64,000 nt of DNA from Caballeronia sp. Lep1P3 (GCF_022879595.1 NZ_CP084268.1:248001-312000), one strand, 5' to 3'; shown: positions 15,924 to 24,553, numbered from the stretch's first letter. Notes: a model not told the origin generated them from the letters alone. Made by a program: numbers and translations.

Positions 15924-16384
15924 CTTACCTCGTCATCAAGTGGCTGCATGTGCTTTCGTCGACGATCCTGTTCGGCACGGGCATTGGCTCCGCGTTCTAT
16001 CTGCTCGCCGCGACGCTCGGGCGCGATGTCCGCACCATCGCGCGCGTGAGCCGTCTCGTCGTGCTTGCCGACTGGCTTTTCACGACGCCCACCGCTGTCG
16101 TCCAGCCGCTCACCGGCTTTCTGATGATGCACATTGCGGGCTTTCCCGTGCGAACGCCGTGGCTCGCGGCGTCGATCGGCCTCTATGTGTTCGCCATCGC
16201 GTGCTGGCTGCCGGTCGTCGTGATCCAGTTGCGCGTCGCCGAGGAAGCCCGCGCGTGCGCCGCCGCCGGCAGGATTCTGTCGCGGCGCTACTGGCGGCTC
16301 ATGAGCGCGTGGACGATGCTCGGCGCGCTCGCGTTCGTCGCGTTTCTCGGCATCTTCTGGCTCATGGTGACGAAGACGCTCTAA
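15920..16384 (+). CDS. DUF2269 membrane protein
   Basis: 154-aa protein with four membrane helices. It opens with YLVIKWLHVLSSTILFGTGI and contains WLFTTPTAVVQPLTGF, the pattern of the DUF2269 family. The GTG start at 15920 overlaps the stop of the SDR-DoxX gene (GTGA), which indicates translational coupling and a shared function. A His in the first helix (KWLHV) could bind haem or metal, but that is speculative. Confidence 0.8.
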   Translation: MTYLVIKWLHVLSSTILFGTGIGSAFYLLAATLGRDVRTIARVSRLVVLADWLFTTPTAVVQPLTGFLMMHIAGFPVRTPWLAASIGLYVFAIACWLPVVVIQLRVAEEARACAAAGRILSRRYWRLMSAWTMLGALAFVAFLGIFWLMVTKTL

Positions 16385-16396
16385 CGCCTCGATGCG

Positions 16397-16687
16397 CTAC
16401 TTCGACTGCCCGTCGCCCGGCTTGTGGCGGCCCGGCGCCGCGTTCGGCGGTTCGCAGCCGGCGTGCTGAAGACGCTCGCGAGCGGCGTCGACATCGTTCG
16501 GGTAGTTGATCTCGTCGGCGATGGGGTTGTAGCCCGCGCACCGGTATTGCGCGAGATCGTTGCGCACGGCCTCGCGCGTCGGATCGGACGCATTGTCCGA
16601 CGAGGCGGCATGCGCGCCCGAAGATTGAGCGAAGGCCAGTGCAAGCGCGCATGTCCTGGCGATCCGGATGAAAGCCGCTCGGCTCAT
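16397..16687 (-). CDS. DUF4148-like small exported protein
   Basis: 96-aa protein with a signal peptide (MSRAAFIRIARTCALALAFA, cleavage likely after AHA). The mature part AVRNDLAQYRCAGYNPIADE with INYPNDVDAARERLQ fits DUF4148. GGAG eight bases before the ATG at 16687 fixes the start; an in-frame ATG 21 bases upstream is less well placed. It is the second member of this family in the window, and its 3' end is 12 bases from that of the DUF2269 gene (convergent). Confidence 0.7.
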   Translation of the reverse strand: MSRAAFIRIARTCALALAFAQSSGAHAASSDNASDPTREAVRNDLAQYRCAGYNPIADEINYPNDVDAARERLQHAGCEPPNAAPGRHKPGDGQSK

Positions 16688-16962
16688 GAGTCGTGCTCCG
16701 CATTTCATTGAATATCGTTAAAGCGTGTTCGGATGCTCGCCGGCTAGTGTGCCGACGGCATCGCCGACGCCGGCAAGCCTTGCAGCCGATGCGCCGCATG
16801 GTCCCTTCATGCGCGAAACGAATGGCTGCGACGCTGCCGATTTGAGCATTCGTTATGCCGCGCTGCGCTCGCGCGCGGCGTGGCACGCGCATTGCAGCCG
16901 GACGTGGACAGAAGGCGCATCGGGTCATCGATGCATCGAACGAACAGCGAAACGAGGACAGC

Positions 16963-17526
16963 ATGCAAAACGCAGAAGGCAACCCGACACAGGGACAGCA
17001 AAAGGAAATGGCGGCCAAGAGCCCCGCCAAGACGCCCGCGACCGGCACCGCTTCGCCGGACGCACAGACGCAGGCCAGAGAGTTCGGCAGCGCGAAGCAC
17101 GCCGGCTCCGCCGAGCCCGGCCCCGCGGACGAGAACGGCGCGCTGCCTTCCATCGACGACGAGGCGGCCTCGAAGCGCTCGCCCGATCCCGTGCAGGAAG
17201 CGAACAGCCGCACCCGCTCGGTCGACAGCGACGGCATGGAATCGACCGACGACACCGTGGACGCCGACGCGAAGTCCATCGAAGCGAGCCGCGATCTCTC
17301 GGGCTGGCACGACAACGTCATCTCGTCGAACGCGACGCTCGTGAACAACGTGCGCACGCCGGCGCGCGGACTGGGCGGCATCGACAGCCGGCCGACCGGC
17401 AACATGCCCGCCATTCTGCCGAGAAAGGGCTATCGCGTCGTGATGTGCGAGACGCTCTATGAGCAGGAGATGAACGGCTCGAAGACCTCGCATGTGATCC
17501 GCTTCGAGCGCACCGGGGATGCTTGA
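16963..17526 (+). CDS. Low-complexity hydrophilic protein with conserved C-terminal part
   Basis: 187-aa protein without signal or membrane segments. The first 110 residues are Ala/Pro/Asp/Glu-rich and probably disordered. The C-terminal part is more ordered: DLSGWHDNVISSNATLVNNV and GYRVVMCETLYEQEMNGSKT. An AT-rich ribosome-site region (GAGGACAGC) precedes the ATG at 16963. It is followed after 67 bases by a DUF3460 gene on the same strand. I do not recognise a family. Confidence 0.6.
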   Translation: MQNAEGNPTQGQQKEMAAKSPAKTPATGTASPDAQTQAREFGSAKHAGSAEPGPADENGALPSIDDEAASKRSPDPVQEANSRTRSVDSDGMESTDDTVDADAKSIEASRDLSGWHDNVISSNATLVNNVRTPARGLGGIDSRPTGNMPAILPRKGYRVVMCETLYEQEMNGSKTSHVIRFERTGDA

Positions 17527-17593
17527 GCGCTGATTGCGTGCTGTATGCGCGCGCATGAATCGCAGAGAAGACGCTTGTTGAAGGAGAACGAAA

Positions 17594-17833
17594 ATGGGCT
17601 TGTTCAAACGTCATCGTGAAGCGGGCAGTGCCGGCGCCGGTCTTTATGTTTCCGAATTCGAGCAGTTTCTGAACCGCATGAAGGAGGACCATCCGGAGAT
17701 CGACCGCAATCAGGTTCTCGGGCGCGCGCTGCTATGGGACAAGCTGCCGCGACTGCCGGATTCACCGGATTCGGCCGGTCAGGAAGGCAAGCTGCGCCAG
17801 CCGTCCTACGTTTATTACAACGACATCGACTAG
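17594..17833 (+). CDS. DUF3460 family protein
   Basis: 79-aa protein with the DUF3460 pattern: YVSEFEQFLNRMKEDHPEID, then GRALLWDKLP and a short tail. This family is found almost only in Betaproteobacteria. GGAG nine bases before the ATG supports the start. Function unknown. Confidence 0.85.
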   Translation: MGLFKRHREAGSAGAGLYVSEFEQFLNRMKEDHPEIDRNQVLGRALLWDKLPRLPDSPDSAGQEGKLRQPSYVYYNDID

Positions 17834-18142
17834 CGCGTTCAGCGTTCAAGTTCGGCCTTCGCGCCGTGAGAGACGCCGCGTTTTTCCGCCAGGCACATCC
17901 GGCGGAAAACGCGGCGTCTTGCCGTGCGTCGACGACGCGCAGCTTTCATCGACGGCAACCGCTGCTCACCGCTCGCTCTCCTCGTCCCGAATGCGCGGCC
18001 GCCAACGACGCCGGGCGCGCAAAGCCGCTAAAATGCCTGGCTCAGGGGACATCATCAACCATCGACCACTCCGCCCCAATTCATACGTCTTGAGCAATAC
18101 GTCCCCATTGCCGCGTGTAAGGGTCAGCGAGACAAGGAACCG
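17834..18142. other. Intergenic region upstream of the hybrid kinase
   Basis: About 310 bases holding the strong hairpin at 17872-17918 and then the presumed promoter of the hybrid kinase gene. A -10-like TAAAAT occurs at 18029-18034, but no good -35 precedes it. I see no gene in it. Confidence 0.5.
17872..17918 (+). terminator. Long hairpin after the DUF3460 gene
   Basis: Arms 17872-17890 and 17901-17918 pair over 18 positions with one bulged T and a 10-base loop. It lies 38 bases after the DUF3460 stop. Only two T follow, so it may need Rho or act as a stabilising structure. Confidence 0.55.
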
Positions 18143-20530
18143 ATGACGAAGGCCATGCGCAATCACAAGAACACGAGCGACAACCCGGCAGACGCGTTCG
18201 AGCACCGCGACTGGGCGCGCATCTGGGTGGAATCGACCACCAATCTCGCGGCCTTCTGCCTGAGTCCCGAAGGCTTCGTCTCGACATGGAATCCCGGCGG
18301 CACGGCCATGTACGGCTATGCGCCCGAGGAAATCATCGGACGCCATTACGCCGTCTTCTTTCCCGAGGACGTGCGCGAACGCACTATCCTCGAAACCGAA
18401 CTGCGCGAAGCGCGCGCGCACAAGAGCTTCGAGACCGAAGGCTGGCGAAGGCGCAAGGACGGCTCGGTGTTCTGGGCGAGCGTGCTCACCACCGCGCTGC
18501 ACGACCCCGACGGTACGTTCATCGGCTTCGTGAAGGTCGTTCGCGACGAAAGCGAGAAGCGCAAGGCGCACGACGCCGTGATCGAGAGCGAACGGCGCTT
18601 CCGGCTGCTGGTCGAGGGCGTGACCGACTATTCCATCTTCATGCTTTCGCCCGAAGGCCTCGTCACGAACTGGAACAGCGGGGCGCGGCGCATCAAGGGC
18701 TATACCGCCGATGAAATCATCGGCTCGCATTTCTCGCGCTTCTATTCGCCAGAAGATGCCGCAGCGGGGCTGCCGCAACGCGCCCTCAAGACCGCCGCGC
18801 GCGAAGGGCGCTTCGAATCCGAAGGCTGGCGCCTGCGACGCGACGGCACGCGCTTCTGGGCGCATGTGATCGTCGATGCGATCCGCGACGAAACCGGCAC
18901 GCTGATCGGCTTTGCCAAGATCACGCGCGATGTCACCGAAAAGCGCGAAGCGGATCAGCTTCTGGAGGAAACGCGCGCCGCGCTTCTGCAGGCGCAGAAG
19001 ATGGAAGCCATCGGCAAGCTCACGGGCGGCGTCGCGCACGACTTCAACAACGTGCTGCAAGTGCTGCGCGGCAATCTGGAACTGCTGCGCAGCCGTTGCG
19101 CGGGCGACAACTGGAGCATGGACCGTCTTTCCAATGCCATCGACGCGGTGGAGCGCGGAGCGAAGCTCGCGTCGCAACTGCTCGCGTTCGGGCGAAGGCA
19201 GGCGCTGCGGCCCGTATCGGTGAATCTCGCGGCGATGGTGCGCGGCATGGACGATCTGCTGCGGCGCGCGCTCGGCGAGACGATCGAGGTGGAAACGGTG
19301 GTGTCGGGCGGGCTGTGGAACGCGTTCGTCGACATGCATCAGCTCGAAAACGTGCTGCTCAATCTCGCGATCAACGCGCGCGACGCGATGCCCGACGGCG
19401 GCAAGCTCACGCTCGAACTGGCCAACGCGATGCTCGACGACCGCTACGTGCGCTCGCTGTCGGACGTGCCGGCGGGACAGTACGTGATGCTCGGCGTCAC
19501 CGATACGGGCGTCGGCATGCCGCCCGAAGTCGTCGAGCGCGCGTTCGACCCGTTCTTCAGCACGAAGCCCGAAGGCGAAGGCACCGGGCTCGGCCTCAGC
19601 ATGGCGTATGGCTTCGTCAAGCAAAGCGGCGGGCATATCCGCATCTACAGCGAGGTCGGGCATGGAACGACGGTGCGCGTGTATTTACCGCGCTCGTCGG
19701 TGGAAGCGTTCGAACCCGTGGCGTGGCGAAACGCGCCGGTGACGGGCGGCACGGAAACGGTGCTCGTCGTCGAGGACGACCAGAAGGTGCAGGCCACCGT
19801 GATCGAAATGCTTTCGGATCTCGGCTACCGCGTGCTCAAGGCCGACAACGCGGATCAGGCGCTCGTCGTGCTGAGCAGCGGCGTGCATGTCGATCTCGTC
19901 TTCACGGACGTGGTGATGCCGGGCACGCTGAAGAGTCCGGAAATGGCGCGGCGCGCGGTGGAATTCCAGCCGCATTTGCGCGTGCTTTTCACGTCGGGTT
20001 ATACGCAGAACGCCATCGTTCACGGCGGGCGGCTCGATCCTGGCGTGGAGTTGCTGAGCAAGCCGTATAGCCGCGAAGACCTTGCGTTCAAGATTCGTCA
20101 GATGCTCGGGCAGCCGAGTGAACAGCGGCGGGCGCCCGCGCCCGCCGCCGCCAATGCGCTTCCCGCCGGCGATGGAAAGAAGCGCCTGCTCGTCGTCGAA
20201 GACGACAGCTTCGCGCGCGAGGCGCTGAGCGAACTGCTCGTGATGCTCGGACATCACCCCGTTAGCGCGGCGAATGCCGCCGAAGCGCTCGACGCGATGA
20301 AAGACAGCCGCTTCGACGTGCTGCTCACCGACATCAACTTGCCGGACATGCCGGGCACCGAACTCGCGCGCCGCATGATCGAACGCTGGCCCGGCGTGCG
20401 CGTGATCTTCTCGTCCGGCGATACGGTGCTGCCCGACGAAGTGCAAGGGTTTCACTGGCAGGCGCTGCGCAAGCCCTACACGCTCGAGCAACTGGAAGAA
20501 GCGCTGCGCGATAACGGCGGCTCGCGCTGA
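18143..20530 (+). CDS. Hybrid sensor histidine kinase PAS-PAS-HisKA-HATPase-REC-REC
   Basis: 795-aa cytoplasmic signalling protein without membrane segments. Two PAS domains (about 27-145 and 155-275) share the duplicated pattern EGWRRRKDGSVFWASV / EGWRLRRDGTRFWAHV. The phospho-acceptor is His299 in GGVAHDFNN. The ATPase part has NLAINARDAMPDGG (N box), DTGVGMPPEV (G1) and GEGTGLGLSMAYGF (G2). Receiver one has VVEDD and phospho-acceptor Asp589 (FTDVVMPG); receiver two has VVEDD and Asp730 (LTDINLPDMPG). There is no output domain, so it should pass phosphate to a separate Hpt or response regulator, none of which is in the window. The H-box variant is typical of HWE-unrelated bacteriophytochrome/luminal-type hybrid kinases. 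AAGGA lies before the ATG. Confidence 0.92.
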   Translation: MTKAMRNHKNTSDNPADAFEHRDWARIWVESTTNLAAFCLSPEGFVSTWNPGGTAMYGYAPEEIIGRHYAVFFPEDVRERTILETELREARAHKSFETEGWRRRKDGSVFWASVLTTALHDPDGTFIGFVKVVRDESEKRKAHDAVIESERRFRLLVEGVTDYSIFMLSPEGLVTNWNSGARRIKGYTADEIIGSHFSRFYSPEDAAAGLPQRALKTAAREGRFESEGWRLRRDGTRFWAHVIVDAIRDETGTLIGFAKITRDVTEKREADQLLEETRAALLQAQKMEAIGKLTGGVAHDFNNVLQVLRGNLELLRSRCAGDNWSMDRLSNAIDAVERGAKLASQLLAFGRRQALRPVSVNLAAMVRGMDDLLRRALGETIEVETVVSGGLWNAFVDMHQLENVLLNLAINARDAMPDGGKLTLELANAMLDDRYVRSLSDVPAGQYVMLGVTDTGVGMPPEVVERAFDPFFSTKPEGEGTGLGLSMAYGFVKQSGGHIRIYSEVGHGTTVRVYLPRSSVEAFEPVAWRNAPVTGGTETVLVVEDDQKVQATVIEMLSDLGYRVLKADNADQALVVLSSGVHVDLVFTDVVMPGTLKSPEMARRAVEFQPHLRVLFTSGYTQNAIVHGGRLDPGVELLSKPYSREDLAFKIRQMLGQPSEQRRAPAPAAANALPAGDGKKRLLVVEDDSFAREALSELLVMLGHHPVSAANAAEALDAMKDSRFDVLLTDINLPDMPGTELARRMIERWPGVRVIFSSGDTVLPDEVQGFHWQALRKPYTLEQLEEALRDNGGSR

Positions 20531-20540
20531 GCCGTCTGCA

Positions 20541-20565
20541 CGCGGGCCGGGCACGCCGGCCCGCG
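20541..20565. terminator. Hairpin between convergent kinase and hsp20 genes
   Basis: CGCGGGCCGG and CCGGCCCGCG form a perfect 10-bp stem around a 5-base loop, midway in the 48-base gap between two gene ends. It is positioned to serve both strands. No T run is present. Confidence 0.55.
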
Positions 20566-20578
20566 CTCCTTCGACGCA

Positions 20579-20986
20579 TCACGCCGCTGCAACTTCGATG
20601 CGTCGCGGCTTCGCTTCCTCGCGGCGCGGCAGCGTGAGCTTGAGCACGCCGTCCTTCAGGCTCGCTTCGATCTTCGACAGATCGAAGTCCTCGCTCACCG
20701 AGAACGTCCGCGAGAAATACGGCGCGCGGACTTCCGCGTGCGCAAGCCGCAGATTCGACGGCACCGGCACGGCCGATTCCGCATCGATCGTCAGGCGCCC
20801 GTCCTGCACCTTCACGTCGAGCCGGTCCTTGGAGACGCCCGGCAAGTCCGCCCACAGCGTGAGCGCGTGCGCGTCCTCGACGATATCGACGCTCGGCGCA
20901 AGCGTCATGCGCCGCCGTTCCTGGCTGGACGCCTGACGCGACACCGCGCCTTGTTCGCGTTCTGCTATCCGGGTGTTGTCGCTCAT
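20579..20986 (-). CDS. Small heat shock protein (Hsp20/alpha-crystallin)
   Basis: 135-aa ATP-independent holdase chaperone. The alpha-crystallin domain spans about residues 30-125: PSVDIVEDAHALTLWADLPG, then VSKDRLDVKVQDGRLTIDAE, then FSRTFSVSEDFDLSKIEASL and the GVLKLTLPRREEAKPRRIEV end, including the GVLxLxLP signature. GAGGTG before the ATG at 20986. It is the second gene of an hsp20 pair, 32 bases after the first. Heat or stress induction through the upstream sigma-32-like promoter is likely. Confidence 0.9.
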   Translation of the reverse strand: MSDNTRIAEREQGAVSRQASSQERRRMTLAPSVDIVEDAHALTLWADLPGVSKDRLDVKVQDGRLTIDAESAVPVPSNLRLAHAEVRAPYFSRTFSVSEDFDLSKIEASLKDGVLKLTLPRREEAKPRRIEVAAA

Positions 20987-21018
20987 GATGTCACCTCGTT
21001 TTCATCGCTCGTTACCAG

Positions 21019-21457
21019 TCATTGAACCGTGATGGCGCGCGGCTTCGATGCCTCGCGCTTGCCGACCGAAATCAGCAGGCAGCCGTCGGCGTAGCGCGCC
21101 TGCACATTGTCGGGATCGGCTTGCTGCGGCAGTTCGATCACGCGGCGGAACGGGCCGTTGAAACGCTCCTGCGCGTATTCGCGCGCCTTCGGGCAACTCG
21201 CCTTCGCGCGCCGTGCGCTCGCCGGCGATGGTGAGCAGACCTTTGTCGATGGAAACGTCCAGCTTGCTTGCGTCCAGTCCCGGCGCGAACGCGACGATCT
21301 CGACCGTGTCGTCCGTCGAACCGATGTTGACTTGCGGGAACATGCCGGGGCGGCCCGAGCGCAGGCTGCCCGGAAAGCCGTCGAAGAGGCTGGACATTTG
21401 GCGTTGCAGTCGCTCCAGATCCCCGAAGAGATCGGCCGCAGTGAAAGCATCGTTCAT
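21019..21457 (-). pseudogene. Small heat shock protein (Hsp20), frameshifted
   Basis: First gene of an hsp20 pair. From the ATG at 21457 the frame gives a good N-terminus and half the alpha-crystallin domain (VNIGSTDDTVEIVAFAPGLD, then KGLLTIAGERTAREGELPEG). After that the sense continues in another frame: REYAQERFNGPFRRVIELPQ, then GCLLISVGKREASKPRAITV, ending at 21019. The change falls at 21176-21190, beside a CGCGCGC run. Restoring two bases (or dropping one) yields about 146 aa, the family norm. As written the protein would lose its last strand and GxL end. It may be a sequence error. GGAG precedes the start. Confidence 0.8.
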
Positions 21458-21487
21458 TTTTGCTCTCCTCTGGCGGCAAGAGGCGAA

Positions 21488-21514
21488 GCATGGGCGAAGC
21501 TCGTGCGCTTCAGC
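21488..21514 (-). promoter_or_regulatory. Possible sigma-32 promoter of the hsp20 pair
   Basis: On the minus strand GCTGAA, 14 bases, then CCCATGC. This approximates the heat-shock consensus CTTGAA-N13-15-CCCATNT and sits about 30 bases before the first hsp20 start. The -10 match is good; the -35 has four of six. Confidence 0.45.
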
Positions 21515-21700
21515 TTAGGCTGCCCCATTGCCGCGGACAAAGTAAGTTGAAACACGCAGCGCCCGTTGCGGGCCACTGCCTTTACACGGCCAATATATGA
21601 AAGCGCGCGATTTTTTCAAGGGCCCCGCTTCGATCCTCGCGCGCTTGAAAAACGCGGCGTCGCCCATACCGTCCGGCCACCGAATCATTGGGAGAATGTC

Positions 21701-22084
21701 ATGGAATTCGATACGGACTGGAGAACCATCGGAAGACATCGGGTCAAGCTGCGCTCGACCAAGGGCTTTCCCACCGGGAACCTGCATCAGGTCGCGGAAC
21801 TCGCGCGCCTCGCCGTGGACCACAACATGAGCGCGCGCGCACGCATCGTCGAGATCGTGTTCCGGCAGGAGAAGGTGTACGACATCACCGTCGGCACGAC
21901 GATGACCGAGGACCGCGTCTGCGCGCCGCAGCTCGAAGCGGCCATCGCGACGCTCATCGGCCTGCCGGCGGAACAGGTGAACCTCTTCGTGCAGACGGTC
22001 ACGCAGGAGGAAGTGGACCTGCACTTCGGCGTCTACGAAAGGATGCTCGCCGAAAAGCTCGGGACCATCGCGCCGATACAGTGA
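21701..22084 (+). CDS. Conserved-looking small protein of unknown function
   Basis: 127-aa soluble protein. It has a central helix (NLHQVAELARLAVDHNMSAR), a beta pattern around VFRQEKVYDITVGTT and a C-terminal helical stretch (EEVDLHFGVYERMLAEK). There is no signal peptide or known motif. The ATG at 21701 follows a purine-rich GGGAGAATGTC. It begins a run of rightward stress-type genes. I do not recognise the family. Confidence 0.6.
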   Translation: MEFDTDWRTIGRHRVKLRSTKGFPTGNLHQVAELARLAVDHNMSARARIVEIVFRQEKVYDITVGTTMTEDRVCAPQLEAAIATLIGLPAEQVNLFVQTVTQEEVDLHFGVYERMLAEKLGTIAPIQ

Positions 22085-22186
22085 CGCCCGCGGTGCCTTC
22101 CGGCGCGCCGCGCCTCGCCGCGCGGCACGACGCTTGCGTGCGGACTCGCGCGTGCATCGACGCCGCGACTCTCCCCGGGAGGCATC

Positions 22187-22903
22187 ATGAAACTGCTTAC
22201 TACTCAGGACGGCCTGCCGCGGCTGTCGTGGGGTTCGATCATCGCGGGCGTCATCCTTTCGATGATCGTCTACCTCATCATGAGCGTGCTCGGCACGGCC
22301 ATCGGCGCATCGCTGCTCTCTCCGATGTCGAAGCCCGACACGTTGCGCGGCTTCGGCTTCGGCTCGGGCGTGTGGGTGATCGTGACGACGGTGCTCGCCG
22401 TGTTCATCGGCTCGTACTACGCCGGACGCTGCGCGCCTGTGCTCGGATGGCTGCACGGCCTGCTGTCGTGGGCGGTGATGACCCTTCTCATCGTTTTCGG
22501 CATGACGTCGCTGATTACGGGCGCGGTCAGCACGGCCGGCAGCATCGCGGCGACGAGCGCGCAAGTCGGCGCGACGGCCGCGAATCAGGCAGGCGGCGGC
22601 AATCAGCTCATCGATTCCGCGAAGCAGCAAGTGCAGGCGGCGGTCGCATCGGCAGCGTCGGCGGCATCCGCGCCGGATGCCGAACAGAACGCGCGGCAAG
22701 CCGCCGACACCTCCGCGCGAGGCGTCGCCCGTGCAAGCTGGTTCTCGTTCGCCGCGCTCGTCGTGGGCGCGATCATCGCGATCGTCTCGGGCGGCGCGGG
22801 CTTTCGTCATCAGCCGCCGTTCGAGGAAGGCGGCGGATCGGCGCTGGATCGCGATAACACGGCCAATCGCAATCGCACCGTGCAAACCGGCGGGCGCCTC
22901 TAA
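22187..22903 (+). CDS. Membrane protein of unknown function (YrzE-like topology)
   Basis: 238-aa protein with three N-terminal membrane helices (SIIAGVILSMIVYLIMSVLG, WVIVTTVLAVFIGSYYAG, LLSWAVMTLLIVFGMTSLIT). An Ala/Gln-rich linker (about 115-180) that may be coiled coil follows, then a fourth helix (SFAALVVGAIIAIVSGGAGF). Such proteins often accompany DUF2382/YsnF genes, as here, and may affect envelope behaviour in osmotic stress; that role is inference. GGGAGG eight bases before the ATG supports the start. Confidence 0.7.
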   Translation: MKLLTTQDGLPRLSWGSIIAGVILSMIVYLIMSVLGTAIGASLLSPMSKPDTLRGFGFGSGVWVIVTTVLAVFIGSYYAGRCAPVLGWLHGLLSWAVMTLLIVFGMTSLITGAVSTAGSIAATSAQVGATAANQAGGGNQLIDSAKQQVQAAVASAASAASAPDAEQNARQAADTSARGVARASWFSFAALVVGAIIAIVSGGAGFRHQPPFEEGGGSALDRDNTANRNRTVQTGGRL

Positions 22904-22942
22904 GCGCCCGGCGAACCTGCACACGCACCCACGGAGACGCCG

Positions 22943-23431
22943 ATGAGCGCCGAGGAAAAGCCCACGAATCCGGACACGGCGAACACGGCGAACGCGACGA
23001 GCGCGACAAGCGCGCCCTCGTCCGACACGCCCGACGAAGTCCGGCTCTCCGCCGTACAGGAAGAACTCGCCGTTGGCGTGCGGACGACCGAGACGGGCGC
23101 GGTGCGCGTTCGCAAAGTGGTGCATGAAGAGATGCACCCGGTTTCCATGCGATTGCGCGCCGAAGAAGTGGAAGTCAGGCGCGTGGCGGTGAACCGTCCG
23201 GTCGAGGAACGCGCCGAGCCGCGTCGCGAGGGCGACACGCTCGTCATTCCTGTCTACGAATATGTGCCTGTCGTTCGCATGCAACTCACCTTGAAAGAAG
23301 AGGTGTATGTGACGACCCGGCAGACGCAGCAGGACGTCGTTCACCACGTTCTTTTGAACTCCGAAGAATTGGTGGTCGAGCGCCGCGAAGGTGCGCGCGG
23401 CGAGTGGAAGCCGGACCCGGACGCCGGCTGA
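22943..23431 (+). CDS. DUF2382 (YsnF/AvaK-type) protein
   Basis: 162-aa protein. After a 35-residue Ala/Thr/Asn-rich leader it carries the DUF2382 pattern: VRLSAVQEELAVGVRTTETG, then GAVRVRKVVHEE, then EEVEVRRVAVNRPVEE. A second half-repeat continues with LKEEVYVTTRQTQQD and SEELVVERREG. DUF2382 proteins are linked to general and photosynthetic stress but have no known activity. It lies 39 bases after the membrane protein gene and upstream of a second DUF2382 gene, so all three are probably one unit. Confidence 0.85.
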   Translation: MSAEEKPTNPDTANTANATSATSAPSSDTPDEVRLSAVQEELAVGVRTTETGAVRVRKVVHEEMHPVSMRLRAEEVEVRRVAVNRPVEERAEPRREGDTLVIPVYEYVPVVRMQLTLKEEVYVTTRQTQQDVVHHVLLNSEELVVERREGARGEWKPDPDAG

Positions 23432-23530
23432 AGTCTTTTGCGCGAGAGCGCGGGAACGAGCGTTGCGCTCATGGACGCACGCGCTTCAATCCCGGCTTGC
23501 GTATGCCTACTTACTTACGGAGATGCTGCA

Positions 23531-24466
23531 ATGACTCAGACCATCATCGGTGTATTCAACACCATCCAGGATGCGGAGCTCGCACAGACTCGCCTCGAAG
23601 CAGAAGGCATCGCCCGCACGGATATGAACGTGCACACCAACGACACTGGCATGGGCACGGACACGGCTACGTCCATGACCGGTGACGCCACGGATCGCCC
23701 TGTCGGCGAGGCGCACGAAGGCGCGATGGGCCGCATCGAGCACTTCTTCAAGAACCTGTTCGGCGATGACGACCGGCCCGAGGAAGTCGGGCATTATCAG
23801 GAAGCGGTACGTCGCGGCGGTGCGCTGCTGTCGGTGGACGTCACCGACGAAACGTCGGTCGAGCGCGTGCGCGATGCGCTTTACGCAGCCGGCGCCATCG
23901 ACATCGATACGCGCGTCGCGCAGTGGCGCAACACGGGTTATACCGGCTATGACCGCAACGCGCCCGCTTATACGGCGGATCAGGTCGCCGCTGAGCGGCA
24001 GGCGTTTCCTGTCGTGCAGGAATCGCTCGAAGTCGGCAAGCGCGAAGTGCAGACGGGCGGCGTGCGCGTCTATTCGCGGCTGACGGAAACGCCGGTGAGC
24101 GAATCGGTGAATCTGCGCGAAGAGCATGCGAGCATCGAGCGCAGGCCGGTCGATCGTCCGGCGACGGCGGCGGACCTGAAGGAAGGCTTCGTCGAGATCA
24201 GGGAAACGGCCGAGCAGCCCGTCGTCGCGAAGACGGCGCGCGTGGTCGAGGAAGTGGTGGTGGGCAAGGAGGAATCGAACCGCACCGAGACCATCCATGA
24301 CACCGTGCGCGGCACCGAAGTGCAGATCGAGAGAACGGCGGGCACGGAAGGCGTCGGCGGAGTCGCGGGCACGGGCGGCACGACGGGCGGCGTAGCGGGA
24401 ACCGGCGGTGTGACTGGCGTGGAAGGCGCCGGCACCGTTCCTCCGGCGAAGAAGACGCCGCTGTAA
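23531..24466 (+). CDS. DUF2382 (YsnF-type) stress protein with N-terminal 17M-like domain
   Basis: 311-aa protein in three parts. Residues 1-150 (about) form the general stress 17M-like domain (IIGVFNTIQDAELAQTRLEA and RGGALLSVDVTDETSVERVR). The DUF2382 domain follows (FPVVQESLEVGKREVQTGGV, VNLREEHASIERRPVDRPA, ETIHDTVRGTEVQIE). The tail is a Gly/Thr/Val-rich repeat (VAGTGG/VTGVEG). The ATG at 23531 gives MTQTIIGVF, the expected domain start. It is the largest member of the stress block and probably cotranscribed with the preceding two genes. Confidence 0.85.
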   Translation: MTQTIIGVFNTIQDAELAQTRLEAEGIARTDMNVHTNDTGMGTDTATSMTGDATDRPVGEAHEGAMGRIEHFFKNLFGDDDRPEEVGHYQEAVRRGGALLSVDVTDETSVERVRDALYAAGAIDIDTRVAQWRNTGYTGYDRNAPAYTADQVAAERQAFPVVQESLEVGKREVQTGGVRVYSRLTETPVSESVNLREEHASIERRPVDRPATAADLKEGFVEIRETAEQPVVAKTARVVEEVVVGKEESNRTETIHDTVRGTEVQIERTAGTEGVGGVAGTGGTTGGVAGTGGVTGVEGAGTVPPAKKTPL

Positions 24467-24553
24467 CGGACTGTGAATTGATGGCGCGCCGGATCGCTCG
24501 CGAGGGTCCGGCGCGTTGCCATTCACGCTCGCGGCGAAATGACAAATTATTAG

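Noticed and set aside
17966..19663. 565-codon minus-strand open frame opposite the hybrid kinase
   Set aside because: The kinase frame carries all PAS, HisKA and ATPase motifs; the opposite frame has no recognisable domain and typical shadow composition.
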